DNA from: Panagrolaimus kolymaensis
Taxonomy: Eukaryota; Nematoda; Chromadorea; Rhabditida; Panagrolaimidae
Direction: 5' to 3'
Assembly: GCA_028622995.1 (NCBI GenBank)
Contig: JAJQJQ010000011.1
Coordinates: forward strand, 4,030,001 to 4,094,000
Length of the DNA: 64,000 nucleotides
Part shown: in pieces, positions 38,413-56,240 of the stretch
How positions within the stretch are numbered: the first letter of the stretch is position 1
Layout: each line of letters opens with the position of its first letter
Made by a program: the position numbers and the translations under genes
Notes under the pieces: generated by a model
The model's database searches: none
Told to the model about the DNA's origin: nothing
The model's input: only the letters and a program-made list of their open reading frames with translations

Positions 38413-38894
38413 TTAATGATGAAAAGAAAATTGAAGACTTTAGAAATTTAATTTAGCAAAAAAAGAATTCATTTATTTCTAAGTATTTTTGTTTTTAAGC
38501 TTCTACCATCCTAAAACAGATTAGTAGCAGCTTTTAAAAATGAATTTCACAAAACTTTTGAGCTTTATGGTAAAAAGCTCTAAAAAGGTTAAAGCGCACA
38601 ATTTTGCTGTCTCAGGGAAAAATGTTCATTGCCTTAAAAGAGTTACTGTTGTTTTGGTTGTTTGTTTTAACAATGTTTGTATATAATGTTTTTTATTTTT
38701 ACAAGAAATTAAAATATAAAAAAGGTTTACAAGAATTTACATTTTTTACAATAAAAAAGTTGAGATCAAAAGTATCTCAATAGCTAACAGAACAAATAGA
38801 AAAACTAAAAAACAAAGGCGGCAATAAGATACAGAAATATTAGCTCGCTTCAAGCTTTCTTGGCTTTCACACCATCAGACGAGTTGAAATTGAT
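38413..38894. other. Convergent spacer
   Basis: This is the shared 3' region of the single-pass membrane protein gene (+) and brap-2 (-). No gene was seen. Confidence 0.55.
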
Positions 38895-41089
38895 TTAACG
38901 TCCTCCCTTCTTGTTCTTTCTTTTTGGCTTTGGTGGTTGACGAACTTCAATTGAGCTTCCTTGTATTTCCTAAAAAAAAGCAAAGGATTATGTAATTTGT
39001 TAGTAAGAGAGAAAACAACACTAACCTCTTCATTAACTTGTTCATTATCAAGTGAAATTTGAATTTTTGACGCAGCTTCGAAGTGCATCATCAAATCCTA
39101 AAATATGTTTTGTTAAAATTAGCCTTTTTGTTTGTCTGTAAAAAACTTACATGAAGTTGTTCACGGAGATCTTTGATTTCGCTATTATTCTTCCAAACTA
39201 AATCTTCCTTTTGTTTTTGAAGCATATCTTTATCTTTTCGAACCAGTTCGGAAATTTGATGTTCTTCTTTTAGCTCCAATTGAAGTTTTTGAACTTTAGC
39301 ATTTGCAGCAGCCAGCTTCTTTTCGAGTGAATCCTTTGCTTGTTTCATACTATCGAGAGTTGATTTTAATTGTTGACAATCAGCTTTGGTTTCTTGAAGC
39401 TCAGTTTTGAGTTGAGATATTTCATTATTGGTTGAATCACGGTAAATGTTCATGGATGCTTCCATTGCCTTCAGCTTATCTTCAAAGTAATTTCGTTGCT
39501 TGTCGAGCTGTTGAGTTATCATGCATGAATATTCGACTTGAATGTCATCCAGTTTATCATTTTGCTTCTAAAAATTATGGCTGAATTAAACAAATAATAA
39601 TAACAGTAAAAACTTACTTCACTTTGATCTCGTCCAGCTTGAATTTCAACCAATTTACCATCATTGGCATTTTGAATAATTCGATGAACATAATTATCTC
39701 CAGCATAATCCCATACAAGATTGCCACCAACTTGAAGAGTAAATGTATGACCCGTTGTTTCAAAATGACGATAAGCATGAGCTTCCACATATCTTCCACA
39801 GCCAATATTTCCACAAATTAAACACATCCATAGATCTTGACTTTTTCCACAATTTGAACATTTCTGAGTATCAACTTCTTCAGGAGTTTGAGTATGACGG
39901 CAAACAGGACATCTAAAATATAAACTACATAGTGTTACAGTAATACGAAAAAAAAACAAACGTTGTATCATTCCACTGCTGAAGACAATGAACATGGAAA
40001 GTATGGTTGCAAAGAATAGTAACAACGCTATCATCAAGTCTTTCGAGACAAACAGTACAAGTTGGAAGTTCAGTGAGATCATCACGGGGTAAACTTCCTC
40101 CATTGCCTTCGACAGTTGTTTCAACTTTTTCGACAAACAAAAGATTGCACTTTTCACTTCCAAGCATTTCATTGAAATAAGAGCCATTATATTTCGCATA
40201 AAATCCCATAGTACTTTGCTAAAATATGTATTGTCAGCTTACAAGGTTAAATACTCAGAAAGCTTACATATGATTTGAACTTGAGAATGACCATATATTG
40301 ATTAGGAGTCGAGTCACGAATTATTTTCATTTCACTGATATTCTCTGATGGTTGAACAAAGCTGATGAGTTCACTACAGGAAAGATACGCTGGAACTCCA
40401 ATCATGCATAACATTGAACAATTATCATTTTGTTCAGCAGCTTCATTGCTAAAAATGAAAGGTTATCAATAGTTTAGTGTAAAATGCAACTTACCTTGAT
40501 CTGTAAAAGTGCAAGATTCCAGCAGTTTTTTCAATAAAAGGATTTCCACAAAAATATGATAGCTTTTCGGTGCCTAAAAATTAAAGCAATAAACCAAATG
40601 AGAACAATGATGAATCAAACCTTGAGGTTCCAAAGAGGTTGCTCGTTCGCTTTCTTGTATTGAACTTGATGTGCTAGAAGGTTCTAAGCTAAATGATTCT
40701 TTCTTATCCACAAGAGTTTGAGTTTTGAATGATTCGACCACAACTTCAGCATACTTTCTTCGACCAAAGCAATTTTCTTGAGTAGGCATAACTTTTTGTT
40801 CTTTTCCTTTGGCAGTGTCAGGCAATGTTGGTGGTTGAGTACTTGTTGCTGATGATTGAGATGTAGATTGACGTGAACGACCCGCTTTTCCGCCTTTCGT
40901 TGGTTTCATCTTTTTTAAAGAATCGCGGATATCTTTTGAATTGTCTATAAAAATGCAAGTTAAAAAATAAATAAGCGATGAAATGTTTACAAAATACTAA
41001 CCGTTAATAATATTATCAAAATCAAAGTTAATTCTTGGAGAGCCTTTTGCTAATTCCAATGTAATTGAAATTGGGACAATGCTTAACAT
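38895..41089 (-). CDS. brap-2: BRAP (IMP): RING and UBP-type zinc-finger E3 ligase, Ras-MAPK modulator
   Basis: BRAP/IMP is a Ras-responsive E3 ligase that limits KSR-dependent MAPK signalling and binds nuclear localisation signals in the cytoplasm. Nine exons (41089-41002, 40944-40621, 40573-40495, 40448-40268, 40218-39962, 39912-39618, 39567-39151, 39097-39026, 38969-38895) give 595 aa; the human protein is 592. In order: a Ser/Thr-rich N-terminus, the BRAP2 domain with [17 protein letters not shown], and a RING at 278-314 (C278, C281, C294, H296, H299, C302, C311, C314). A UBP zinc finger follows ([18 protein letters not shown], then [13 protein letters not shown]). A long coiled coil covers about 410-560, and the C-terminus is basic ([11 protein letters not shown]). 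All zinc ligands are present. All eight introns end in TAG. Confidence 0.95.
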
Positions 41090-41512
41090 TCGTTAAATTT
41101 TTGTAGCATTCAAAGAAATAACTATAAAATTCTTAAACTTGAAAAAGTAAAAGCTTTCGTTTATTTTTTTTTGTTTGCAACAACGTTGTAAAATCGCGAG
41201 TAAAAAAATTATCTTGGAACGATAAAGTTTTTCTTGTGAAATTTTTCGCAAGCAAGCACAAAACAGCTGTGGCAGTTGCGTTCTTCAAAAATTGAGAAAT
41301 GGTATGGTTTTTTTGGCAAATAATTGTGATGCTTGCATATTTATTGTTACTTGTAAATGATAATAAATTAATAAAAAGATTTATTTTTAATTTTAAAAAT
41401 TTTATATAAAATTATCCAAATGAGCTAATAAAAACATATTTATTTAAAAAAGTGTATTGATATTGCCATCTTCATCCATTAACAAAAAAAGATTTTGTCA
41501 ATTTTATCATTA
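41090..41512. other. Intergenic between two minus-strand genes
   Basis: This is the upstream region of brap-2 and 3' flank of the Cys/Gly-rich gene. Nothing else was seen. Confidence 0.5.
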
Positions 41513-41962
41513 TTAGTTACATCCGCATCCTTTGTGTTTGGGGCATGAAGGAATGGTGTTAGAACATTCAGGTTTTTTATAACACTTGCATATGTATTCT
41601 TCAGCACAATTGCAACTACAACTTGGTGGTCGTTGGCCACAGCTTTGATTATTGATACATTCTGGTAATGGTCCACGATATCCCGAATTTCCATTATTCC
41701 TATAGCTTGGTTGCATAGGAAATTGTGAAAAGCCTTGATTGAAGCCACCAAACCCCGAGTTTCCCATTCCATAACCATAAGGACTAATACGGCCACAAGG
41801 GCTACAGCATGGAAATGGTAACACAGGGATACAACATCCACTAAATGGCGGCATGAAGCCACATCCTAAGCCTCCAATGCCACCATTTCCATATAGAAAT
41901 CCATTAGAAATATTTAAAAATTTCAATAAAAAAATTAGAAGAGCATAAAATTTTTGAGACAT
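41513..41962 (-). CDS. Secreted Gly/Cys/Pro-rich small protein
   Basis: This is an intronless frame of 149 aa starting at the ATG at 41962, chosen because it is followed at once by a signal peptide (MSQKFYALLIFLLKFLNISNG); the frame stays open further upstream but without signal-like sequence. The mature protein begins Gly-rich (GNGGIGGLGCG). It continues Pro/Cys-rich (GCCIPVLPFPCCSPCG), then has a Gly/Phe/Gln-rich middle. It ends with a dense Cys block (SCSCNCAEEYICKCYKKPEC) and GCGCN. This resembles nematode cuticle- or mucus-type secreted proteins, but no named domain is visible. A shadow frame on the same strand covers its 5' half and is ignored. Confidence 0.72.
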   Translation of the reverse strand: MSQKFYALLIFLLKFLNISNGFLYGNGGIGGLGCGFMPPFSGCCIPVLPFPCCSPCGRISPYGYGMGNSGFGGFNQGFSQFPMQPSYRNNGNSGYRGPLPECINNQSCGQRPPSCSCNCAEEYICKCYKKPECSNTIPSCPKHKGCGCN

Positions 41963-42514
41963 TTTTTCGATTCGAGTTATTTTATAAATTATTAATTTTT
42001 TAAAGTTTATGTCTGGTTTTTCTAAATGATTGCTTGAACAGGATATCATTGAAAGATTTGAGTGTCAAACTCATCCACTTGAAGTTGAAATTCAAGTGAA
42101 TTGGCCAATCAAAAGACATTGCAACAAAACATAAACAAACCAAAAAAGGATCAACACGATAGAACTTTTTATTGCTTTTAGAAGTTTGTCAAAAATCCTC
42201 AACGAAGCGATCTTTAAAACATCAGTTAAGGTTTAACTAAACCTTTTTAAGACTAAAATTTTTATTCTCTTTGTCGTTAATTTTGATCAAAGATGAAATT
42301 AAATTTTTTTTATGTTTTCCTACATTTGAAGTCAATTAATTAATTCACTTATGTAATTTGACATTCCAAACAACGAAAAAAAATCTTTTTACATTTTATT
42401 TCATTTAAAGAAAAATGAGTGTCAAATAAAAAATGTTGGAACAAAAGTTTTAAATTCATTAAATCAAAAAAAAAAACTACGAGATCGAAAAGATAATGAA
42501 ATTGAATGGTTTAT
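41963..42514. other. Intergenic between two secreted-protein genes
   Basis: Upstream region of the Cys-rich gene. A TATAAA-like string near 41980 is too close to the ATG to be its core promoter. No further gene was seen. Confidence 0.45.
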
Positions 42515-43458
42515 TTAGCCAAGAACAAGGCCACTATCAGCACTAGCTGAAGGATTGATAGTTGGTACGGGTTCATTGTTGGAAGATGCTGAAGATTGTG
42601 AATTACCTTCTGTTGCTTCGCCGGGTTGTGCTCCACCAAAGAGTGCACCACCTGAACTTGAACCATTGTTGCCAGAAGCTACGGACGAAGAGCTAGGGTT
42701 TTCATTGTTTGGTTGTTGTTCAGTTGGTTCAACTGCAAGTCCAGTGGAGCTTCCATTGCTGGATGATGGACTTTCTTCGGAGGGATTTTGTGGAGTACCT
42801 TCAGGAGCGGAAGCAGAAGCATCAGCGCCACCAAAAACTCGACTGCCAGTGAGGTCAATATTGGGATCAAGTGGAGCATCAGGGGCAGCAGGCGCAGGAG
42901 TAGCAGCACCGCCAAATGTCTTAACTCCTTCAGCAACTTTGTTTGTAGGTTCAACGGGAATTTGAGCAGCAAAATTATTTCCAGTTGTTGAAGCACCAAA
43001 ACGATTACCAAAACTAGAAGGATTTGATTGGGGAGTTTCGAATTGGCTTCCTTGATTAGGCTGTTGGAATTGGCCACCTTGATTTGGTTGTTCTTGGAAA
43101 TGGCCTTGATTATTTCCGAATTGTGAATTAGAGCCTTGCCAATTGTTGTTATCATTATTGCCCAAATCTACGTTAGTTGGACGTCCATAACCGCCCGTGG
43201 GTCGACCATATCCGCCTTGAGGTCTACCATATCCTCCAGTTGGTCTAGAATATCCTTGTTGAGAATATTCTTCATTACCATAATGTGGTCGACCATAACC
43301 TCCATATGGGCGATGATAACCTTCAGGTTGATCAAACATTTGTCTAAAAATTTAAAAATATTAAAACTTAAATTTGCTTTGTAATTTTCTTACCGTTCAT
43401 ATGGCCATGCAAAGCAAGCTCCAATCAAAGCAACAAAAACAACAAATCGAAGAGACAT
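42515..43458 (-). CDS. Secreted low-complexity protein with GGYGRP repeats
   Basis: Two exons (43458-43394, 43343-42515) give 297 aa. A signal peptide (MSLRFVVFVALIGACFAW) leads into about four YGRP repeats (GGYGRPH, GGYGRPQ, GGYGRPT, GGYGRPT). Next comes a Gln/Asn-rich region (QEQPNQGGQFQQPNQ), an Ala/Pro part with FGGA boxes, and a Ser/Asn-rich C-terminus ending SGLVLG. There is no Cys in the mature chain. It resembles nematode extracellular matrix or cuticle-associated secreted proteins, but homology cannot be asserted for low-complexity sequence. A TATA box stands about 65 nt upstream of the ATG, suggesting a tightly regulated, perhaps strongly expressed gene. The intron falls right after the signal peptide, a common exon shuffle position. 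Confidence 0.78.
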
Positions 43459-43521
43459 TTTTAATAAAGTTAAAATGATGTGAAAACTTTAATTTTGTTG
43501 ATTCTCACTTTTTTTCCCGTC

Positions 43522-43529
43522 CTTTTATA
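43522..43529 (-). promoter_or_regulatory. TATA box of the GGYGRP-repeat gene
   Basis: On the minus strand the sequence reads GATATAAAAGG, a near-canonical TATA box, 64-71 nt upstream of the ATG. This would place the transcription start about 35 nt before the ATG. There is no acceptor between them, so this gene may not be trans-spliced. Confidence 0.55.
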
Positions 43530-45027
43530 TCAAAAGTTTTTGTTTTTTTAGAAGGCGGTGGCGTTGGAGAGGCACTTTTGCGATCGCCTAATAAAACTGC
43601 GTCATTTCAACCATATTTTTTCTTTGAACTACGTAAAAAAACTCTCCCGATGAATCGATTGTTGTCAACGATGAAAGAAAAATTTCTATTATTGCGTAAA
43701 AAAATAAAAGGTGAGCAGAGACTTATTTGACAAAGATGGAAACAATTTTTTTTGGAGGAAAACACGAAAGAAGATCACGGCCATTTTTTTTTGACTCAAC
43801 CGGAAATTTATAACTTTTTTTCATAAACATAATTTTCTTTGTTTTATATTTTATAAAAAAATTATGTGTCATACAACTTCGGTAATTTCGGAGAGTTTGA
43901 TTTATTTTTTAAGAAATAAATATTTCAAGGTTGTCAAATTTTGTGTTAAATTAGTGTTTGCTATTAACTTCTTTAGGTTCATGAATACCTAAGAAAATAA
44001 AAGATGTGAATGTAAAAAATAGTAATGCCATTAAAAATAAACTTTTTCAAAAAAAAATTTTTATTCTTATTGTACCTGATAGAAGTTTTTCTTAATAGGC
44101 ATTGTTAGTTTGTAGAAAAGGAGCTTTATATTTTATCAATTAAAATTAATATTTTTCAAATAAAATAATTTAACTTTTATTTGTTATTTTTGCACTTTCT
44201 GTCATCTTTCATTTTTTTTTGTAGTATTAACAACCATAAAAGTACAATTCTCCTGATAATTCATGCCTTAGCTTGTTGTCATCATTTGTTGATTTATAAT
44301 TGCCAATTATTTGCCTTTAGTAATTACACGTATTTCTGTGCATCATAAAAATTGCAAAAGTTCTGCTTTTACTTTTTAAGGAAAGTAAATATTAAAAAAA
44401 TAATAATATCAAAGCAAATAAAATAAAACTAAAAGGAAGAGTGTAAAAAATAGCTTTAAACCATACACAGAACATAAAAAAAATAAAGAGACAAAACTAC
44501 TGTAAAAAAGGGTTTATCATTAAAAAAACAAAAGAATTCACATCAAATTTCAACTGAAATTAAAAAAATGAAACTAAAGATTTAAAAAAGTGCAAAAATT
44601 AAAATAGAAAAGCGAAATTGAAAACTTAAAAGAAAAAATAAGCACAAAATATATAATATTCGGATAATAAATGTTTTTAGAAAAATACTGGATTTTTTAT
44701 TTTTGTTTTTTAAATATTTTTTTTAAACAAGAAAAGATAAGAATTAATAACCAAATAAAGAAGAAAAAAAAGTGATATAAGACGCACGAGAGATAAATCC
44801 GTCTATTATAAATTTTTCTTTAAAAATAATCTCTGTGACTTGCTGCTCGAATCATTTTGGAAGATGAAATTCATGGACCGGTTGAAGAATGTTTGTTCGT
44901 TTGAAAAATTGGGCATTTTTGTTGTTGTGTACATACATACATTTTTTGCACAATATTAATCATTTTTAAAAAGGATGTGAAAGAATCATTGAAAAAAGTG
45001 AGACATAGAAATTAATTGATTAGTTAG
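43530..45027. other. Intergenic, exc-7 3' side
   Basis: 1.5 kb of A/T-rich sequence with homopolymers. It probably includes a long exc-7 3' UTR, as is common for ELAV genes, but nothing in it can be called. Confidence 0.45.
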
Positions 45028-50643
<5,616 letters not shown>

Positions 50644-50813
50644 CCCCAATAACAACAGCAGTAACAGCATTGGCAGCCAAATTGAAATGGATTCGAAAGC
50701 AGGCTGTAGTAGTAAGTAAAGAGGCTAACATAAGCTTTCTGTCCTCTATTTTTTTTTAGGGATGGCTACGAATTTGATGACAGCCTACTTTGGTGAGGAA
50801 GGCTCCCCGGAGG
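50644..50813 (+). other. Candidate orphan exon pair with a 48-nt intron
   Basis: Unusually GC-rich sequence for this region. A frame open from 50645 includes an ATG at 50687 and reaches a GTAAGT donor at 50712. A canonical nine-T acceptor ends in TAG at 50757-50759. The second piece (50760-50813) encodes MATNLMTAYFGEEGSPEG and reaches a weak donor GTAGAA. The phase left there fits an acceptor-like TTTCAG (57566-57567) inside the first MFSD14 exon, giving GADIDPTEEG. It may be an alternative first exon pair of MFSD14, an unrelated non-coding transcript, or chance. Confidence 0.3.
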
Positions 50814-53800
50814 GTAGAATAAAATAAAAGAGAAAGATGTGGACGACATTGCTTTTTTTTGAAGAATATAAAGATAGATATATTTCGTTGCCGAAAAAGG
50901 ACAACCTTTAAAAAATAAAAGAAACATATGGAAGATGTCCGAAATAAAAAAAACTACTGATGAGATTTTTTGATTGATGAAAGAATATAAAATAAAAAGT
51001 TGGAAACGTAAACTTTTGTAATGGATTAAATAGGGCTTAAATTTGGATGGATGGTATATGTATAACGAGATAATAGTTTGAACAAAAATGCGCTAAGAAA
51101 ATGAGAAGAAAAAAATAAATAATTGAAACAAAAGAAAAGAATGGATGATGGAAGTCGAGAAGAAGAAAAGAATATGAAAAAAGTTTTTCTTCTTCTTAAA
51201 GCCAGCTCTTGCGCGTAAAAGTATACGCGCAGAAAAAAAAGGAATGAACACATTTTGGATGCCGCTTTAAAGCTTGTCTTCGTCGTTGTCGTCAAAAATA
51301 AAAAGTGTTGATGCCTAACCAGGCGGCTTGCTTTCGTTCGGGCAAAAATAAGTGCAATTGCTGCCGCTGCAAAAACGTGGTTAAATATAAGCTTTTTTCT
51401 TTCTTTTTTTTCTTGTTGTGTTCCACACTAACGATATTTAGAATAACGGCTTTTGTGTGAACAAAAAAAAGATTTTTTAAACAAATATTTTGATTATTCT
51501 GGAAGAAAAATTCTATTGTGTTTGGATTATTTTTGTATAAATTTTTAGGAAATCCTTTGTTTTTTCAGCTTTGGTAACTCATAAGTAAACTCTCGCAAAT
51601 GAGGCTTTGCTACCAAAGTGTTTATAAGAAAAATTATAAGTTTTAAACACTCATAAACAAACTACAGTAAATTCTAACCAATCCAAAAATTTTGCATTGA
51701 CCACATTTACAAATTTAATTGAAGCAATTCAACTTTTATTTTTCTCAGGAAGTCTTTCTTTTATTCAAGCTTAAAACATTTATATATTTCCTTTAAAAAA
51801 AAGTCAAAAAATAGACCCAAAATTTTCTTTTTTTTGAACAATCACGCGACGAGATCTCCGGAAAACTATTGTCCTCAACTCTCCTTTTTCTTTTTGTCAA
51901 AAGGAAAATCTCGCTATATCTTATTTTGCCTTTCCTCTTTATTTTCCGGAGCGGCTTTTTTGCTACAAAGCAATAAGGCTTTCATGTTTTGTCTGAGTTA
52001 GTTCTTTTTTGTTGAAACCTTCCTTCAAACAACCATTTCCGGATGCGCGCAAAAAAAAAACCAAACAGTGCGAGGATAATTGCAACGGCACGTTTCCGGT
52101 AAAAGAAAAGGGTCTCTAAACAAAAATGGCTCACTTGTATACCATTGAAGAAATATACATATTTTTCAACTTTAGCTCACAGAAAAAAATGGAAAAGGAA
52201 GGAATAAAGCTTCAAGACGATTGGACTAATTTATTCTTCCAAAAAAAAGGAATGTTTTTTTCTTAAACAAACTTTCTTTTTTTCATTTAAACACAGGAAA
52301 AAAAGTAAATGGCTTGAGGCTGGAAGAAAACAAACTCAAAAAAGAGAAGAAAAAAATAACAATTTTTGCCGAAGCTTGAAATGAGAAAGAAAAATAAAGA
52401 ACACACGGGGCACAAATACAACATACATATATACATAATGGGTAGCTTTGACATTATTATAAGCTTAAAGAAATGTATTCCCTTAGGGAAGGAGCATGAA
52501 GAAAAATATCCAAATAACATCAGAAAATTCGAGTGATTTCTGTATACAAAAAAAAAACGAAGAAATGGAAAATAGCTAATTATTGGGAAAAAAACAGAGG
52601 AAAGTGATGACATTATTTAACCAAAAATTATCCAAATTTTAATTGATCATAGTTCAAAATTAATTTTTAGCTTTTCACGGTTATAGCATCATTCTTTTAA
52701 ATTTTATAAAGTAGTAATTTTCAAAAAAATTAAAATAACACCAGCTTTTAAAAGTTTTTGCAGAAGTAATAATTCCGAAAATTTATTCAGAAAAGATGAA
52801 ATCTTTTTAGTGGTTTTATTAATTAAGTAAAAATCTTCTTTCCCATTCTCATCTTGATTAATAAAAAGGCAAAAAAGCAACATATTGAAAGAAGGCGAAG
52901 AAAAAAAAAAGAAAACATTTTATCCGCATGTCTGCGCAATTCCATCACATCTTAATTAGGGGCAAAAACAAGATCGAGAAAGAAAAGAGAAAAAAAGGGA
53001 GAATTTTTGCGTTTGAACATAAAATTAGTAAAAAAAGAAGAAAGATTCCAAATGCAACAAATATCAAAACGAATTTATGGAATAAAAGAATCTTTTAAAA
53101 AATATGATGAAAACTTAATTTTTATCGAGTAAACAAAAGGCTATTAAAATTAATTGGTGGAAAATCAATCAGAACAGTAGCTCATATTTGACACTGCAAT
53201 CATTTTTCAACGTGAATTTGTTATAAAATTATAAAAATTTTAAATCAAAAAACTGTGTATTTTTTTAAAGATGATTATCAAAAAATAAAAACAGATAATC
53301 AATCACCTTGATCAGTAGGTAGTAGTAAAACAATACATGGTTTAAAAAAATTATAGAGAGGAAAAGTGGGAGACCGACCACATTGAAATATATGAAGAAA
53401 AAAATAGAAGTCTGTCATTTTCTATCGCTGCTTCGTTCTTTTTCTTTTTTACCTGATTCTTTTTACTAACTCATTTTTTTTTATTCTTCTTCCAGTATAT
53501 AGTAATTGAAAAAAATGGGCATTGTTCAGAATGGGAGTCGGCGGCAAAAAAAAAAGAGCACATGCGCGACCTTCCAAACCACCAACGATGGATGAATATG
53601 AAGAACAACGAGAGTGGTGGTCGAACGCAATTTGCACGAGAAAACACGCAAAAAAAAATGATGGCGAAGGAGAAGAAGTAATTTGGCGCAAGGCTACTAC
53701 TATTTTATTCAGTGACATCCCAAACCACTAACTTCAATGGAATGAAAGGTTTATTCTATTTTTCTTTTCTCGTGAAACTAATTGCGAAAAATGGGATGAA

Positions 53801-55222
53801 AAAAGTTTTAGGATGTGGAAAAATTTCTATTCAAATTGGATAATTTTTTAATTTTTTTCCTTGAAGAACGTTTTAATAGGAGCATGAATAACGGTGTATT
53901 TTAAGTTAAATACATAAGTATAAAAAAACAAACTGTATCAACCGAAAAGTATGCTATATCCAGTTTTAATTAATGGTGGAATAAAATAAAATAATTGTAT
54001 TCTTATTTTTTTCTCGTTGGAAAGTCTTCTTCAAGTTTATAAAATTTTTGGAGATTTAAAATTTGATCTAAAACCCTGGCAACAAAATTACTTATTTTTT
54101 TTATAAAAAAAATTAGATTGTAAACAGTAAAAAAAAGTATTAATAACTATTTTTTATTTTTTTATAAAAAATATGACGACAAAAAGACGAGATAATCTTT
54201 CAATCAAGCAAATGAACAATTTTTTTTATCCAGGATAATCCTAAGCAATAAAAAAGCATTTTTACTAAAAAGAAAGCAAAATGCGGAGTTTTTTTTTTAC
54301 GTGATCAGCTTCATGCCAAAAGCCGATAATAAAAATAATATACAATAAAGTTTTTATTTTTCGTTCAAAACAACTGTTTTCTTTTAGCTGACGGTTCTCA
54401 TCTCTCTCCGTTAATTAATTTTTTCCATAAAATTAAATTTTCTTTTTCTTTCAAAAAAGCGGTTAGGGCAAAATTCATAGATGAGGAAAAAAAACCATTG
54501 ATTGTCACAAAATGAAAAAACAAAAAAATCTGGCTATGAAAGCAGAAGAAAAATTACGTATGTCACCAAGTATTTTTTCTGCGACATGACATATCTGTTG
54601 ACAGCAAACAGCAACATTATCTGGTCCATCGCGGCAAGTCTCATTATTTTTTATCCCTTCTGGCAATCGCAATCGTCAGTTGTCGATGGATTTGTTTTTT
54701 TATTATCGTGAGGCAATGAAGAAAAAAGATTAATCGATTTCCTTGATTCTATTCTCTTTCTTTCAATAAACTTTTTTGATGGTTGAAAAAAAAACAAGGA
54801 AGTTCTTCGACAGAATGTTTATGTTGTAGTATTTAACAACTCGGGTAATTTAGTTACTTTATTAAGTTTCATATTAATTTATTATTAAACATAAAGTAAA
54901 AAAGGTTTCGTATATTAAAATGGAAATATATTAAGTTTATAGTGAGAATTATTTTCATCTCTCAGTAAAATTTATATAGGGCTATTAAAATTGGTCATCT
55001 GCTTTTTTATAAATGCTTTACATATGTGTGTGAAATAATTTTTATAGCAGATGCCAAAGAGAAAAAAAAATAATTTTAAAATAAACAAAAAATAAAGAAG
55101 GGATAAAAATTTTACAAACTTTTTAAAATCAAAATATTAAAAGAAATTATAGCTGGTTTCTGTGACTTTTATTTTTTTCGAAAACTTTGAAGGATTCATC
55201 TTGACTAAAACTGTGTTCTTAA
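50814..55222. other. Gene-poor region, middle
   Basis: 4.4 kb of A/T-rich sequence. Open frames on both strands are short, biased to Lys or Phe by A and T runs, and show no domain. I support no gene or RNA here. Confidence 0.5.
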
Positions 55223-56240
55223 TTATTGTTCATTTTTAAACCGTTTTAATAAATGCTTCCGATATTGTTTAATAAAAATCATTGTTAAAAGTGGAATAGC
55301 GATGGAAATCCATGACCAAATCAAGTTAACACAAATACCCAAACCTGGGATGTTTGCACGTAAAAAAGTCATTGTTAAAACAGTAACAATATGGAAAAAA
55401 AACTAGTTAAAAATGGAATGCAAGCGTAAAAATAACCAATTAATTATCGTGAAGCATAGTATTAATCCTACTTGAATGACAAGCGTGTAATTTATTTGAG
55501 TTATGGAATTATGAAAGATGTCGATCAAGCAATTTTAAAGCAAAATGAGGTTTTATTCATTTAATTTATGACTGGTTTTTCGAAAAATAAGATACAAAGA
55601 GGTAAAATTAAGAATGAGACCCATATAAAGAATAATATTATCTGTGATAACAAAAATTTTTTTGATGATCAATGACTGGGCGAAGAACAACCATCGATGA
55701 TCCCAAATCATCTCTTTAACAAAAATCTTGCATAAAAAATTATGGTTAATAGAAGTTATTTTTTATACTGTCATTTTGTAGTTATTAATTGCTGGTAATT
55801 AACTTTCATATGAAATTGAGCTGAAAGTTCTCTATCAACGTGTGTTTCCTTTCGTTCAACATAACGCTTTTTTTAAACTTTTTCGAGCATACCAAACTTT
55901 AATTATTTTAGCTTTGGTATTATTTTTTATCTGAGAATTATTTTGTAGAAAACGTTTAAAATGATCCTTTAAAGTAATAACAAAAGCTTTATAGCTTGAC
56001 TATTAATGGTAAATTTGCAAAGGTTCAAAACACAAACTAATATCTTGGTGTGAAGGCCATTTTAAAGGTATAAACAAAGCACATGTAAAAATTGGTAATA
56101 AAACATTAATAAAAATCACATGGAATGATGAGTTTTACAATTTATAAGTCCATTACAAATTTATTTTAAATATAAATTATGCTATTGGATGATACATCAA
56201 AAAACATACATAAAAAAATATTGAAGCTCGCAATGCTGAA
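55223..56240 (-). pseudogene. Remnants of nematode 7TM chemoreceptor gene(s)
   Basis: Several minus-strand pieces look like chemoreceptor segments but do not join into one open gene. In order 5' to 3': a TM3 end CFLMYHPIA followed by a stop (near 56170-56236); a TM4/loop-like VIFINVLLPIFTCALFIP (near 56080); a cytoplasmic-loop-like ETHVDRELSAQFH (near 55830). Then a TM1-like ILYMGLILNFTSLYLIFRKT ending at a stop (55553-55760). Last is a TM-like piece (55403-55513) with an in-frame TAG, continuing to a TM7-like SWISIAIPLLTMIFIKQYRK that ends at 55223. The order (TM3-4, then TM1, then late TMs) suggests two decayed tandem copies rather than one gene. Each match is a pattern judgement, and some introns could be hidden. 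Confidence 0.45.

Noticed and set aside
42555..42965. Long plus-strand open frame opposite the GGYGRP-repeat gene
   Set aside because: It is the antisense shadow of codon-biased Ser/Ala/Pro-rich coding sequence. The minus frame has a signal peptide, intron and TATA box.
53522..53731. Plus-strand open frame of 69 codons after an acceptor-like TTCAG
   Set aside because: It is Lys/Arg-rich from A runs, shows no domain, and has no partner exons; the opposite frame is equally open. Chance is likely.
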